64,000 nt of DNA from Aphrophora alni (lineage: Eukaryota; Arthropoda; Insecta; Hemiptera; Aphrophoridae). The stretch is taken from NCBI GenBank assembly GCA_963513935.1, contig OY740774.1, forward strand, positions 85,274,890-85,338,889, in the 5' to 3' direction. Of this stretch, positions 53,193 through 64,000 are shown piece after piece. The notes under the pieces are model-generated. The model ran no database searches and had not been told where the DNA came from. It was given only the letters and a program-made list of their open reading frames with translations. How positions within the stretch are numbered: position 1 is the first letter of the stretch; every line of letters starts with the position of its first letter. The position numbers and the translations under genes were made by a program.

Positions 53193-56100
53193 CGAATAGT
53201 GACGAAACAGAAAGTGGTCAAAAGCGAAGAAACAAGTTAAGTGCAAGGAATGAATCAACGAAGAGGAAAAATGCAAATTTTAATAATGATGAAGTGCTGT
53301 TAAAAGCGTGGGATAAAGGTAACCAATTAATTAATAAAGATGAAGGGCTGAAAGGAGCGGAGAATAAAGGAAATAAAAATGTGCCAAAGGCAACAATCGA
53401 CGAAAATAATAAAATAATAAAATACGACGAAAATTTGCAAAATAACTCTGAAAACGATTCGGAACTTACACAAGACAGATTCGACGCCAGAGACGGGAGT
53501 GATTGGAGAGCTATAATACAAATGGCGGATCCGGAAAGACAAAATGGACGAAATTTAAGGTATCGAAAGAAGAAAGTTAAATTCAAAAATTTTACGAAGT
53601 ATAAAATAAAAGGAGGACGGCCCAAGGTGAAATATAAAAGGAAAGAAGAGTTTCAAGTAAAAGAATTAATGTTTGAAGAAAATGGCAAAATTTTAGGTTT
53701 AGGAAATAGTGTTTTAACAATCGATCAAGAAGAAAAAATAAAAGTTTTGGTGGAAAAATATAATACTGTGTTTAGCGAAATTCCAGGAAAATCTAATAAA
53801 TACGTTCATGAACTAAAAATCACTGATAATAAAACTTATGTTAATAGAAATTACCCCATTCCAATAAATTATAGGAAACAAGTACAGGAGGAAATAGATA
53901 AAATGCTAAAGTATAAAGTTATAGAGAGATCCCGAACACCGTATATTAATCCGATGGTGGTAGTGTTAAAGCCGAATAAAACCGTTAGGCTATGTATGGA
54001 TGCTAGAAGACTGAATCAGATAATACAGCCGGATTATGAAAGTGCGCCGCCTATAGAAGAAATTCTAAGGAAGGGTCGTAACAAGAAATTCATAACTAAG
54101 TTCGATCTAACATCTAGTTTCTGGCAAGTCCCACTATCGGAGGAGTCTAAAAAATACACGGGATTTTTATATAACAATAAAGTGTATAACTATACAGTGA
54201 TACCGTTTGGACTTCAAAATTCTTTGGCAGCACTAATAAGGACAATAGACCTAACATTAGGTACTGAAGTCGACGACTACACGTTGGGCTATGTCGACGA
54301 CTTGTTATGCATGTCTGAGACTTTTGAAGAACACCTGGAACATTTAAAAACGATTTTTGAAAAATTTAAAGAAGGAAATCTAACAATAAATCCCACCAAA
54401 ACTTATTTTTGTCAAAAGGAGGTAAAATTTTTAGGATATGTAATTTCGCAACAAGGTATAAGTACGGATCCGGAAAAATTGCAAGCTATCAGTGATTTTC
54501 CGAGACCGACTAATAAGAAAAAACTGCAATCGTTCTTAGGGTTTGTGAATTACTATTCTAGGTTTACTTCACGATATTCTCATGAAATTAAACCATTATT
54601 AAAATTATTAAGAAAAAATGAACCATTTAAGTGGGACCATGTAATGCAAAACGCTTTTGAGAAAACTAAATCATTATTTAAGAAATCTGTAACAATCATG
54701 CATCCTGTGGAAGGCAAGGAAACGTTTTTGCAAACCGACGCGAGTGATGGTGCAATTGCTAGCCAGTTGTACCAGAAAAATGAGATGGGCGAGTTACAAG
54801 TTATAGGATTTGTGAGCAGAACTTTAAAGAAAGCGGAGTTAGCTTATACCATCTGTGAGAAGGAGTTATTAGCCATAGTTCATGGTCTGGAGAAGTTTAG
54901 GCCATTGATTGTAGGGGCACCACTGACGGTGATAACTGATAACAAAGCTTTAAAGTTCCTAAGAAGCTGCAAATTAACTACAGCTCGTCTAACTCGATGG
55001 ATACTGGCAATCCAAGAGTATGATGCCAAAATTGAACACTGTGCCGGAAAAATAAACGTTCCTTGTGACATCATAAGCAGGATGTATGACGGTCAAAACG
55101 AAAATTGTCCAAGTGGAAATAAAATTAGGTTAAAATTAAGTCAGTCAAAATTAGTCACAACAAGAAAATTTCAGGATATAATGCAAAATTTTAGAAATAA
55201 TCAATTACAGGAATTAACAATGAAAGGAATAAACTTGCAGGAGAGAGATAATTTTAGAATAATTAATGATATTGTATATCAGGAGATTAATAATAAATGG
55301 AAAATAATTATCCCCGAAATAAACAAAAATGAGTTCATAAGCGAAGTTCACCGAATATATGGCCATTTAGGAAGGAACAAATTGTTAGCGATGATAAATA
55401 AATGTTTTTATATAAAAAATGCTGGGTATAAAATATTAAAGGTAATCAAAAAATGTAGAATTTGCCAATATGCGAAAAAGACGAATAAATATTTGCAAGG
55501 AATGTCTAAGGCTATTGTTCCTAGGGACATCAACGAGATGATAGCCATAGACTACTTAGGTCCATTGCCAAAAGGACTTGGAAATATACAACATATTTTA
55601 GTTATAATAGATACCTTTTCAAAATTTATAAAACTATATCCAGTAAGAAATCCAACCACAAATAACAGTATCAAACATATGATAGATTACATGAACAATT
55701 TTGGGAAACCGCAGAAGATTTTAACTGATTTCGGAGCAGCATTCACATCTAGAAATTGGAAGAAGTGGATTGCTGAACAAAAAGTAGAACATGTGTTAAT
55801 CCCGGTAAGACATCCTCAGGTAAATTTGGCAGAAAGAGTCAACAAAGAAGTGGGGAGATTATTACGCACTTATTGTCACGATACTCAAACCACTTGGCGG
55901 AAGCAATTACCTTTTATAGAAGAGTTAATCAACAACACACCAAATGAAACTACCGGGTATGCACCAGTACAAATACAGTTGAATAGGGATCCAAATTATG
56001 TATGGGAGTCATATTTCCCACGAGACAAAGAGCTACGACAGAGTGAAACTTGGGCAGAAAAGAAGCAGAAATGTCTTCAAAGGATGACGCAAATCGGCAC

Positions 56101-56350
56101 CAGGCGAGCGGAGAGAATTAACCAAAGAATACGAGAAACAAAATTTCAGGTAGGAGATCGTGTTCTCGTATTGAATGCAAATAGAGCGAATTTGGATAAA
56201 AGCGAGACCGAAAAATTAATGCTCGTATATGGTGGACCATATGTCGTGAGCAAAGTCATGGGGAGAAAAACATATGAAGTAATAAATATCGACACTCAAA
56301 AAGTTAAAGGTCGTTATGACATCAAAGATTTGAAGAAATTTCATGAATAA
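52859..56350 (+). CDS. pol: Pol part 2: reverse transcriptase, RNase H, integrase
   Basis: Open frame of 1163 codons from the first ATG after the nested insertion; in an uninterrupted element it is the continuation of the protease frame. Order: charged spacer to about 53700; RT with VRLCMDARRLN, FDLTSSFWQV (54101), FGLQNS and catalytic YVDD (54290-54301), then LGYVISQQGI and FLGFVNYYSRF; RNase H with TDASDGAIAS (54734), EKELLAIVHG, ITDNKALKFL and CDIISR; integrase with HHCC zinc finger (His at 55349 and 55363, CRIC at 55454-55465), catalytic Asp 55550 (IDYLGP), Asp 55727 (TDFGAAF) and Glu 55832 (NLAERVNKE), the last two separated by 34 residues; and a C-terminal GGPYVV (GPY/F-type) module near 56230. 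All catalytic residues are present. It copies the RNA genome to DNA and inserts it. Whether it is translated in this copy is doubtful, because the upstream stop separates it from gag-protease. Confidence 0.93.
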   Translation: MPVDIKPKAKDVSRLKCDYTGGDKECKNRVSQFFEKINNKVVLRKAENRRSRLSKSDAQTEHQNGGETGKMVESSAANKGGSNSYKRVSGAYTLSTKMPVDIKPKAKDVSRPNSDETESGQKRRNKLSARNESTKRKNANFNNDEVLLKAWDKGNQLINKDEGLKGAENKGNKNVPKATIDENNKIIKYDENLQNNSENDSELTQDRFDARDGSDWRAIIQMADPERQNGRNLRYRKKKVKFKNFTKYKIKGGRPKVKYKRKEEFQVKELMFEENGKILGLGNSVLTIDQEEKIKVLVEKYNTVFSEIPGKSNKYVHELKITDNKTYVNRNYPIPINYRKQVQEEIDKMLKYKVIERSRTPYINPMVVVLKPNKTVRLCMDARRLNQIIQPDYESAPPIEEILRKGRNKKFITKFDLTSSFWQVPLSEESKKYTGFLYNNKVYNYTVIPFGLQNSLAALIRTIDLTLGTEVDDYTLGYVDDLLCMSETFEEHLEHLKTIFEKFKEGNLTINPTKTYFCQKEVKFLGYVISQQGISTDPEKLQAISDFPRPTNKKKLQSFLGFVNYYSRFTSRYSHEIKPLLKLLRKNEPFKWDHVMQNAFEKTKSLFKKSVTIMHPVEGKETFLQTDASDGAIASQLYQKNEMGELQVIGFVSRTLKKAELAYTICEKELLAIVHGLEKFRPLIVGAPLTVITDNKALKFLRSCKLTTARLTRWILAIQEYDAKIEHCAGKINVPCDIISRMYDGQNENCPSGNKIRLKLSQSKLVTTRKFQDIMQNFRNNQLQELTMKGINLQERDNFRIINDIVYQEINNKWKIIIPEINKNEFISEVHRIYGHLGRNKLLAMINKCFYIKNAGYKILKVIKKCRICQYAKKTNKYLQGMSKAIVPRDINEMIAIDYLGPLPKGLGNIQHILVIIDTFSKFIKLYPVRNPTTNNSIKHMIDYMNNFGKPQKILTDFGAAFTSRNWKKWIAEQKVEHVLIPVRHPQVNLAERVNKEVGRLLRTYCHDTQTTWRKQLPFIEELINNTPNETTGYAPVQIQLNRDPNYVWESYFPRDKELRQSETWAEKKQKCLQRMTQIGTRRAERINQRIRETKFQVGDRVLVLNANRANLDKSETEKLMLVYGGPYVVSKVMGRKTYEVINIDTQKVKGRYDIKDLKKFHE

Positions 56351-57304
56351 ATTGTATAAATTGTAATGTTTAAAAGTTGTAATATGTAAAGGGTAGAAGC
56401 GAGTGAGGTAAAAGGGAAATAACGGACTGTCAGCTGATTGAAAAAAAATGTAACCTAGGTCAGTGAATAACAGGACAAGTCTCGTATAAATTCCTAAGTG
56501 TACAAGGTCAGGAGCACAGCGGTAACAAGCATCTGCAAGCCGCACCTGAATAAACAAAGTATAGACGAGGAGGTGAAGGGGAGAACCGGACGTCAATCAA
56601 CCAATATTGACAGACTGCGTGTTCAACAAATTAGCTGAGGGGGAATGGAATGAATGAATGTTTAAATGTGTACTGTTTTGTTTTTATTAAAGGGAGATTT
56701 CCAATAGCATAAATAATTTTTTCTTTTTAACTACAATTAGGATAATAATCGTTGTAGTTACCAAGTACTTTATATATATGTAGGCATAGTTTTAAATTCA
56801 ACCAAAGCAGATAAATAGAATCATATAAGACGAATTATTCCTTATATAAATGTAATATGTTTTGTGTGTGATAATGTGTTTATTTACAGCAAGGACGTTT
56901 AGATGAAACGGCTGTAATGGACTAAAAGAACGCTTAAGCAAATTTGTATGTATACCATAATAAATAACATGTGTTTTGAATATATAAATATTATACTATC
57001 ATGAATAAAATGTGTTTTGAATATATAAATATTATACTATAATGAATAAAATGTGTTTTGAGTATATCAATATATGAAATGATGGAGGAGATGTTTTTTT
57101 AGATATAAATAAATGTGTTTATATAAGTTGTTAGGTTAATATGTCAAACTTTATGTTGATGATTAATAGAGATGATAAATAAATAGTTAATATGAAATGT
57201 GATATGTCGAAAAAGGGGTTTAATACTAAAATTTTAGTTTTTTAAAAAATGAAAAATGGGAATTTTTCATTTTAACCGAAAATTTTAGTTCAAAGGGGGG
57301 ATTT
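56351..57304. other. Element 3' untranslated region, 41-bp tandem repeat, PPT
   Basis: No envelope-like ORF. A 41-base unit (ATGTGTTTTGAATATATAAA...) starts at 56969, 57010 and 57051 (2.6 copies). The polypurine tract AAAGGGGGGA lies at 57292-57301, three bases before the right LTR, and would prime plus-strand synthesis. Confidence 0.8.
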
Positions 57305-59786
57305 TGCGACGGTTTGGAAAAAGCCAAACGTCTCAAGTCCATTTAAAACAAGTTAAATTGCCGCGCTAAACCTTGTAGAGTGGGGACGAGGTGGGGCGAT
57401 GACGTCACGCCAGTTCGAGAGCAAACTTGCTTGTTCGGACGTGAAAAGTCAAACTGCCTTAGTTCCTATTTTATTAAGAAACTAAATTATTAATATAAAT
57501 AAATATTCAGTAGAGTCAACCGACCAATAATATCAACAAATAAATTTAAAATCACATAAAACAAAAAAGTTATTCAAGTTTTTAGAAGGGCTCAAAAACC
57601 TAAAATTTGGAAAAAGAATAAATTCAAAATTCAAAAATCGTAGAGTCATAACCAAGTGGGGAAGTAACAATAATCACAAATAAAAAATATGAATTAATAA
57701 TAATTAACAGGTGAGAATGGACTTAGAAAGTCATTCTTGGGGAGTTTTTTGGAATTTTTGAGTTGAAGGGGGGATCATTTAAAAAATAATAATAAGTACT
57801 ATTGTAGAGACCACAATAGGGCACAATAATAGGTACTTAGAATCAAATTTGAAAATAAAATAAGGGAGATATAATAATTACAAAACGTAAAACTTCAAAG
57901 CCCAAAAGCGGGTAAAATAAAAGTTAAAGGGGTAAAGTAACATGATAATTATATGTATTTAGTATGTAAAATGGTAACACACCAAAGCAGAAGTAATAAT
58001 ATATAATGGGGGGGTTTTAATGAACATAAACTCATACGACACAAACTTAAGGACTTCAAAGGCGAATAACTCGACAACCAAACGAGTTATGGGAAAAGTA
58101 CAAACATAGTTTTTCGTCGTAGTAGAAGAGGAACAAGATTTCGTCAAAAGAATTTTGAGAAAGGACTTATCTCAAAATTTGAAAAGGGGAAAAATCAAAT
58201 TTCAGGAAAAGGGCGATAACTCGCGAACGAAGCGTAGTAGAGCGATGAATCAAGTTCCACAAGACCCACAAGATGGAAAGGAAGAAGAATCCGAAAGGAA
58301 CTTTAAAATCGGTTCGAGCGTTCGAAAGTTATAGCGAGTTGAACGAAAAAACGTCAAAAGTAGAGATTTTCATGCAAAAACATGAAAAGTTGCGCGCGCA
58401 TCTTCAAGCAGAGTCTAAAGTCAGAATCATCATGTTGCCAACATGGATCAAAGATAACGTTAAAGAAAAAATACTATAAATTATTAATTAAAAGGTGTTT
58501 TAATTAATAATTAAGGAAGAAAACTATTCATTAGTCAAAAAAAACATATAGTGTAAATATTTCAGACCAAAAGGGCCTGAAAACACATAATATATGGAAA
58601 ATACCTTTTTCCCAAAAAGGGAGGAAAATTGGCTCCAGAAAAGTGGATTAATTCCCACTGACAGGGAGACCGAGATTTAACCGTCGAAAGACGATTACTT
58701 TTGATTTGGAATCGACGCTTAAAGGACGTTTCTTCTGCAACCGACTCTGAGCTGAGAGGAAGATTCAACTGTCACTCTACTAATTGGACTTAGAATAATT
58801 TCAACTTTAATCGATCTTCAAGGCGACTTAGAAGAATTCGAGACCAGCATTCAACTACATAGCAGCTTACAGACTCTGGATAGAAAACATCACATCACTA
58901 TCATCCTAATAATACAACAAATTCCAAATCCAACTAGAACTTCTATTAAAGTGTGAAGGTATCTTATACTTAAGGAATAATTCGCAAATATTAACTTCTT
59001 TTCAAATATAACGTCATTAGGGGAATTATTAAAAATTAAATTCATTTTTAAACCTCTGCTTTGGTGTTGAAAATTATTAATAATTTAAATACGACTTTTT
59101 CAGGACAGGAAAAACTGTTTGTGGTTCTGTCTGAAAAGTCAAGCGTTGTTATTTTGTTTAAGATATAGAAAATATTACATTAATTAATTTTGTCAAATAA
59201 ATAAATAGTTGTGTTATTGTTCAATTAAATTGTTTGGTGTGGTTAAAAAAGTTTTGAATATAAAATTTTTCTGTGCAAAAGAGGAAATAATATACAAATA
59301 ATTCATTTCTAAATTTTGTTGTGTTTTTAATATAAATCCATTCTGTGTATGCTATTAACTTTGTTTTAACATAAATTTTATATATGTGCTCTGGTAATAT
59401 AATTTGAAAATTTTAAAAGTTATCATCAGAACTTAAGAGCCGATTTCTCCCAAAAGGCACGACCTTGGAGAGAGAGAGAGTTAATCTTAAAAGAGTTAAA
59501 TAATCGAGCATTGAGATAAAATTCAGGGAATTTTGCGTTAATTAAAATTTAGTAAGTTTATGAGGACAAGCTCATACTTATTAGAGCCAAGAGTTGCAAA
59601 ATCTTTGATTTAAAAAAGTAAAAGTGAGCATCTTGGCCTTGCCCGCGCCTGCTCTGAAAAGAAAGGTGGTTCGCCCAGTCGGTGGTGATCGTACAGCGAG
59701 TTTAAGAGTTCATGATAATAGTGTTCCAAAAAAGGGAACAAGAATCTTAAATTCGTCAAAGTCAAAGAGGGAGACGCAGCGCGGCA
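57305..59786 (+). repeat. 3' LTR
   Basis: 2482 bases, same length as the 5' LTR (constant offset of 10024), followed by the right TACC at 59787-59790. Differences from the 5' LTR noticed at 58892, 58988, 58989 and 59593. Confidence 0.95.
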
Positions 59787-59889
59787 TACCGTAGAACCGA
59801 ATAGAAATTCAGAAATATCAAATTGAAAATGAAAAAAATGCAGGTTTCTGTTTATATTACGTGTGACACACTAAATTAGATACAAATGT

Positions 59890-60290
59890 ACGGATTTCAA
59901 TTCCACATACAATGGTATGGACCACACCTCTCTACAACGATAAATAACTAAATTATTGTTTAAAATGTCATCTCAAACCGTAACACCCCTATTTAATCTA
60001 ATATTCAAATAATTACGGCAGGGCCTGTATTGAGTGGAAGCTCCATCACATATGAACAGGTTTAAAGGTCGCCTAGAACCAAGACACTTACACGAGCGAA
60101 ACAAGAGGACATTTTTTAAGTCCGCTAAATCACAGTAAGCAACAGAGAAGTTTTAGACAAACTTATCTTACTGAGTACAATCCCATGCTCTACTAATAGT
60201 ATTTAACAATTCCTACAAGGCCCAAAAAACCAACATTTAGAGGATCTGATTGAATTACATTGTATAATCGGGCTGGGTAAGTAAATGATG
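59890..60290 (+). repeat. Dispersed repeat family D, copy 3
   Basis: Uninterrupted version relative to 41285-41940: ATGGTATGGACCACACCTCT, GAGGACATTTTTTAAGTCCG, CAATTCCTACAAGGCCC, then AATTACATTGTATAATCGGG. It lies about 100 bases beyond the LTR element. Confidence 0.5.
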
Positions 60291-62024
60291 TCGCCCATCA
60301 ATCTGTTTTTCTTTCTCATATAAACGTATTTGGGGAGCAGACAACGAATATAATTTTCAATTAGATATTTGATTTGGGTAGACGATATCTGAGAAAGTTA
60401 CTGCATTGTTTTGACACCGTTTTTAAATATAAATAAATATTACTATATTTTACTCTTACTGTAGACTAGATCATACGCTTTTTAAAATCCACTGAGATTG
60501 ACATCAAATGTAGTTGAAAATCATCTACGCTGGCAACATAAAGATTCAGTCATAGATTATCAACATACTTCTCAATCAAAAAGGCAAAGTGGAACTGTAA
60601 ACATGTAAATATATGATGACAGAGCAAAGCTTCATAAAGCAGGTCAGTTCTATAATTTATGCGCGGTGTGTTTGTGACATATTTGATTTGTAAACTCTTT
60701 ATTTCAGGTCAAACTTCCACGACTAAAGTTATAATAACAACTGTAACTTTTATATCTTCCTGTCATGAATTGTTTGATTTCTATCTAGTAGAATGTAATC
60801 GATAGATAAATATTGGATTAATTAATATTTGGGGCAAAGTCCTCTTAGCACTATTTTCAGTCTTCACTTCCACCTAAGCTCAACACAAGACATTACAAAT
60901 TCTTGCAAATAATACAAATACACTTTCAAAAACAAGGTATTCTTAAATAAAAAATAATAAAACAACATAAAAATAACATAAAACACAAATTAAAAAGAAA
61001 CTCATTTTTACAGATTTTATTAGTCTATATTTAAAATTATTTTCTCTAACAAACAGTCATACAACCAATAAACTAACTTGTAATGCGTCGTCCTCTCTGC
61101 ATAATAAGACATCAACAACACTACAGACATGTCACCGACTACAGTAAATAAAATATGGAAACATTGCTGATTTTACAGGCGCACTCTGTCGTGAAACTTT
61201 AACTTTAACTGTGTATCCCGATAGATAAAGCTTAGGTGTTGTTAAACAGTTTATTTATAATTTCATTTGTACATCTATAACTTCTGGTTTAATTTATATT
61301 TTTAAAAGAAACACTTAACTAATCGTTTCCTTGAAACGTATGTTAAATTCAAACCGGTGTCTTTTTGTTTAAAATCAATGATATCTTAAAATAATGTATC
61401 TATTATGCACTCAAAACTTGAAGCTTTGAGTTAGGGTTACGTTAATAATGATCCTACGTGTTATGTCTACAGGTCTAATTCAATATAAGTAGACAATATA
61501 CCATCACGTAGTTATGCAAATTACTTATAGTCTACAAACTGTACTTTGCTTTGCTTATAGAATATCATGTATTTAATTATCTGTGCTATCTTCAGACTTT
61601 ACAAGAGTTGGTTAAGAAAATAATTAATTTCTAAAAAACCCGTTCTGCGGTTTAAAAATTAAAAGGTTCTTTAAATTAAATTTAGCACAATATCTACTTA
61701 CAAGGTAATGAAATATCAAATACTTCGTGAAAAGTAACCCTTCTATTGATCTATTAGTTGAGGTTGAATGCACAAATGCATTTTGAAAAATTACAGGCGT
61801 CATGGTGAAATCTTGATTGTTGGAGCTTTACCTTAAATTTTGTTACCAAAATACACTCTTTATTACATTAATATTGAAGATAGAGTGAGAGAAAGAAATT
61901 ATAAATTACTCATCATTCGGTACTAACAATAACGAAAATAATTGTAATACATATTTTTCTGAAAAAAAAAAAAAATGTATATATAAGGAGTATTCAAAAA
62001 AATAACAATCGTTTAAAAGTCTGG
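60291..62024. other. AT-rich DNA, nothing recognised
   Basis: No coding or repeat signal that I could support. Confidence 0.35.
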
Positions 62025-62273
62025 TGACCTCTCCATCATCATCGCCTTATATAAAAAAAAAAAAAATTTAAAAAAATAAAATTAAAAAAAAAAATAGACC
62101 CATATTCGAATACTCTAATAGTGTCAGGGTCAGAAGAGTTAATTAAGATAGAAAAGATAAAATAGAGTTACTTAATTCAAGACAACAAAGATAAATGTGT
62201 AGATCCAGCTAGGGTGCCTCGGGTTTTACACACCGATACTCACTATAGTGAACCCCTAAGGGTAGAAAAAAAA
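62025..62273 (-). mobile_element. Tail-SINE copy at the edge of the satellite array
   Basis: Plus strand: GTGACCTCTCCATCATCATC, GCCTTATATAAAAAA, GAATACTCTAATAGTGTCAG, GTAGATCCAGCTAGGGTGCC, CACTATAGTGAACCCCTAAG. Its body is diverged from the array units but joins them in register, so the array grows from the 5' side of this SINE. Confidence 0.8.
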
Positions 62274-64000
62274 CAAGAGTTGGTCAAGAGAGACCCAATA
62301 GACGAGATTAAAGAGAGGAATCTGCCTCAGAACAACATGAATAAAGTGTAGACCGAGCTAGAGTCCTTCAGAATTGACACACCCGTACTCAATATAATGA
62401 ACCCCTAAGGGTGGAAATAAACAAGAGTTGGTCAAGAGAGACCCAATAGACGAGATTAAAGAGAGGAATCTGCCTCAGAACAACATGAATAAAGTGTAGA
62501 CCGAGCTAGAGTCCTTCAGAATTGACACACCCGTACTCAATATAATGAACCCCTAAGGGTGGAAATAAACAAGAGTTGGTCAAGAGAGACCCAATAGACG
62601 AGATTAAAGAGAGGAATCTGCCTCAGAACAACATGAATAAAGTGTAGACCGAGCTAGAGTCCTTCAGAATTGACACACCCGTACTCAATATAATGAACCC
62701 CTAAGGGTGGAAATAAACAAGAGTTGGTCAAGAGAGACCCAATAGACGAGATTAAAGAGAGGAATCTGCCTCAGAACAACATGAATAAAGTGTAGACCGA
62801 GCTAGAGTCCTTCGGGATTGACACACCCGTACTCAATATAATGAACCCCTAAGGGTGGAAATAAACAAGAGTTGGTCAAGAGAGACCCAATAGACGAGAT
62901 TAAAGAGAGGAATCTGCCTCAGAACAACATGAATAAAGTGTAGACCGAGCTAGAGTCCTTCGGGATTGACACACCCGTACTCAATATAATGAACCCCTAA
63001 GGGTGGAAATAAACAAGAGTTGGTCAAGAGAGACCCAATAGACGAGATTAAAGAGAGGAATCTGCCTCAGAACAACATGAATAAAGTGTAGACCGAGCTA
63101 GAGTCCTTCGGGATTGACACACCCGTACTCAATATAATGAACCCCTAAGGGTGGAAATAAACAAGAGTTGGTCAAGAGAGACCCAATAGACGAGATTAAA
63201 GAGAGGAATCTGCCTCAGAACAACATGAATAAAGTGTAGACCGAGCTAGAGTCCTTCGGGATTGACACACCCGTACTCAATATAATGAACCCCTAAGGGT
63301 GGAAATAAACAAGAGTTGGTCAAGAGAGACCCAATAGACGAGATTAAAGAGAGGAATCTGCCTCAGAACAACATGAATAAAGTGTAGACCGAGCTAGAGT
63401 CCTTCGGGATTGACACACCCGTACTCAATATAATGAACCCCTAAGGGTGGAAATAAACAAGAGTTGGTCAAGAGAGACCCAATAGACGAGATTAAAGAGA
63501 GGAATCTGCCTCAGAACAACATGAATAAAGTGTAGACCGAGCTAGAGTCCTTCGGGATTGACACACCCGTACTCAATATAATGAACCCCTAAGGGTGGAA
63601 ATAAACAAGAGTTGGTCAAGAGAGACCCAATAGACGAGATTAAAGAGAGGAATCTGCCTCAGAACAACATGAATAAAGTGTAGACCGAGCTAGAGTCCTT
63701 CGGGATTGACACACCCGTACTCAATATAATGAACCCCTAAGGGTGGAAATAAACAAGAGTTGGTCAAGAGAGACCCAATAGACGAGATTAAAGAGAGGAA
63801 TCTGCCTCAGAACAACATGAATAAAGTGTAGACCGAGCTAGAGTCCTTCGGGATTGACACACCCGTACTCAATATAATGAACCCCTAAGGGTGGAAATAA
63901 ACAAGAGTTGGTCAAGAGAGACCCAATAGACGAGATTAAAGAGAGGAATCTGCCTCAGAACAACATGAATAAAGTGTAGACCGAGCTAGAGTCCTTCGGG
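62274..64000 (-). repeat. 148-bp satellite array derived from SINE body, 11.7 units, open-ended
   Basis: CAAGAGTTGGTCAAGAGAGA recurs every 148 bases: 62274, 62422, 62570, 62718, 62866, 63014, 63162, 63310, 63458, 63606, 63754 and 63902, and the array is still running at the window end. Units are nearly identical. Units 1-3 read CCTTCAGAATTGACAC and all later ones CCTTCGGGATTGACAC. Each unit contains the SINE body blocks (AGAGTTGGTCAAGAGAGACC, a GGAATCTGCCTCAGAACAAC version of GGGATCTAACCCAAGAC, GAGCTAGAGTCC, CCCGTACTCAATATAATGAA) but not the LINE-like tail. Confidence 0.95.

Larger units (their letters stand above)
47281..59786 (+). mobile_element. Ty3/gypsy-type LTR retrotransposon, 12.5 kb, recent
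   Basis: Complete structure: TACC target duplication (47277-47280 and 59787-59790); LTRs of 2482 bases each starting TG and ending CA; primer-binding site; gag; protease; RT-RNase H-integrase; polypurine tract. Domain order PR-RT-RH-IN places it in the Ty3/gypsy group. No envelope-like ORF lies between pol (ends 56350) and the right LTR. Very long LTRs, a tRNA-Lys primer and no env recall the Osvaldo/Ulysses/Woot type of insect elements, but this placement is inferred, not tested. The four LTR differences found imply about 0.16% divergence. The copy carries a nested insertion that interrupts pol (52292-52847). Confidence 0.95.

Noticed and set aside
53218..53625. Minus-strand frames opposite the pol spacer
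   Set aside because: Shadows of the Lys/Asn-rich pol frame.
56216..56596. 126-codon minus-strand frame at the end of pol, considered as an envelope-like or antisense gene
   Set aside because: Wrong strand for env, overlaps the integrase end, no signal peptide or membrane pattern typical of an envelope.

Overview
Eukaryotic, AT-rich sequence that reads as arthropod, most likely insect, nuclear DNA. The organism is inferred from the mobile-element types present: a Ty3/gypsy-type element with very long LTRs primed by tRNA-Lys(CUU), RTE-, R1- and RNase H-bearing LINEs, a Tc1/mariner-type DNA transposon and tRNA-like SINE remnants. No host protein-coding gene could be supported. Almost everything that can be identified is a transposable element, a remnant of one, or a tandem repeat. 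There is one 200-base assembly gap (11535-11734).

Layout. 0-15 kb: a decayed mariner-type transposon with TA target duplications, a CTT microsatellite sitting in a SINE, RTE LINE pieces and other LINE remnants, a tandem AT-rich duplication, and the gap. 15-30 kb: a hammerhead-like RNA motif, a multimeric SINE, several families of old dispersed repeats (some present as inverted pairs), a 118-bp tandem repeat and two related fold-back elements with 11-12 bp target duplications. 30-42 kb: mostly unrecognised AT-rich DNA with one RNase H LINE remnant, SINE copies and a MITE. 42.7-45.6 kb: a LINE (RNase H domain plus zinc knuckle) inserted in the 3' tail of a SINE, followed by a broken R1-like reverse transcriptase. 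47.28-59.79 kb: a 12.5-kb LTR retrotransposon flanked by TACC target duplications. 62.0-64 kb: a SINE copy running into a 148-bp satellite array that continues past the window end.

How the pieces relate. The LTR element is young: its 2482-bp LTRs have equal length and I found four differences. Gag ends on a canonical A-AAA-AAC slippery heptamer just before its stop, and the protease/RT frame lies at -1, so Gag-Pol would be made by frameshifting. Pol is then interrupted between protease and RT by a 556-bp GC-rich insertion with a 14-bp target duplication. A second copy of the target inside the same element shows the uninterrupted sequence. Downstream of that, RT, RNase H and integrase are open with catalytic residues in place.

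The most interesting system is a LINE/SINE partnership. At least twelve SINE loci end in the same roughly 40-nt tail as the LINE at 43-44.3 kb. That LINE copy itself landed in a SINE tail. The SINE body has expanded into tandem arrays twice: about four units at 16.5-17.1 kb, and at least 11.7 nearly identical units at 62.3-64 kb. A second candidate system is the pair of fold-back elements whose arms carry hammerhead-ribozyme-like cores, with a closer match to the core at 15.68-15.73 kb.
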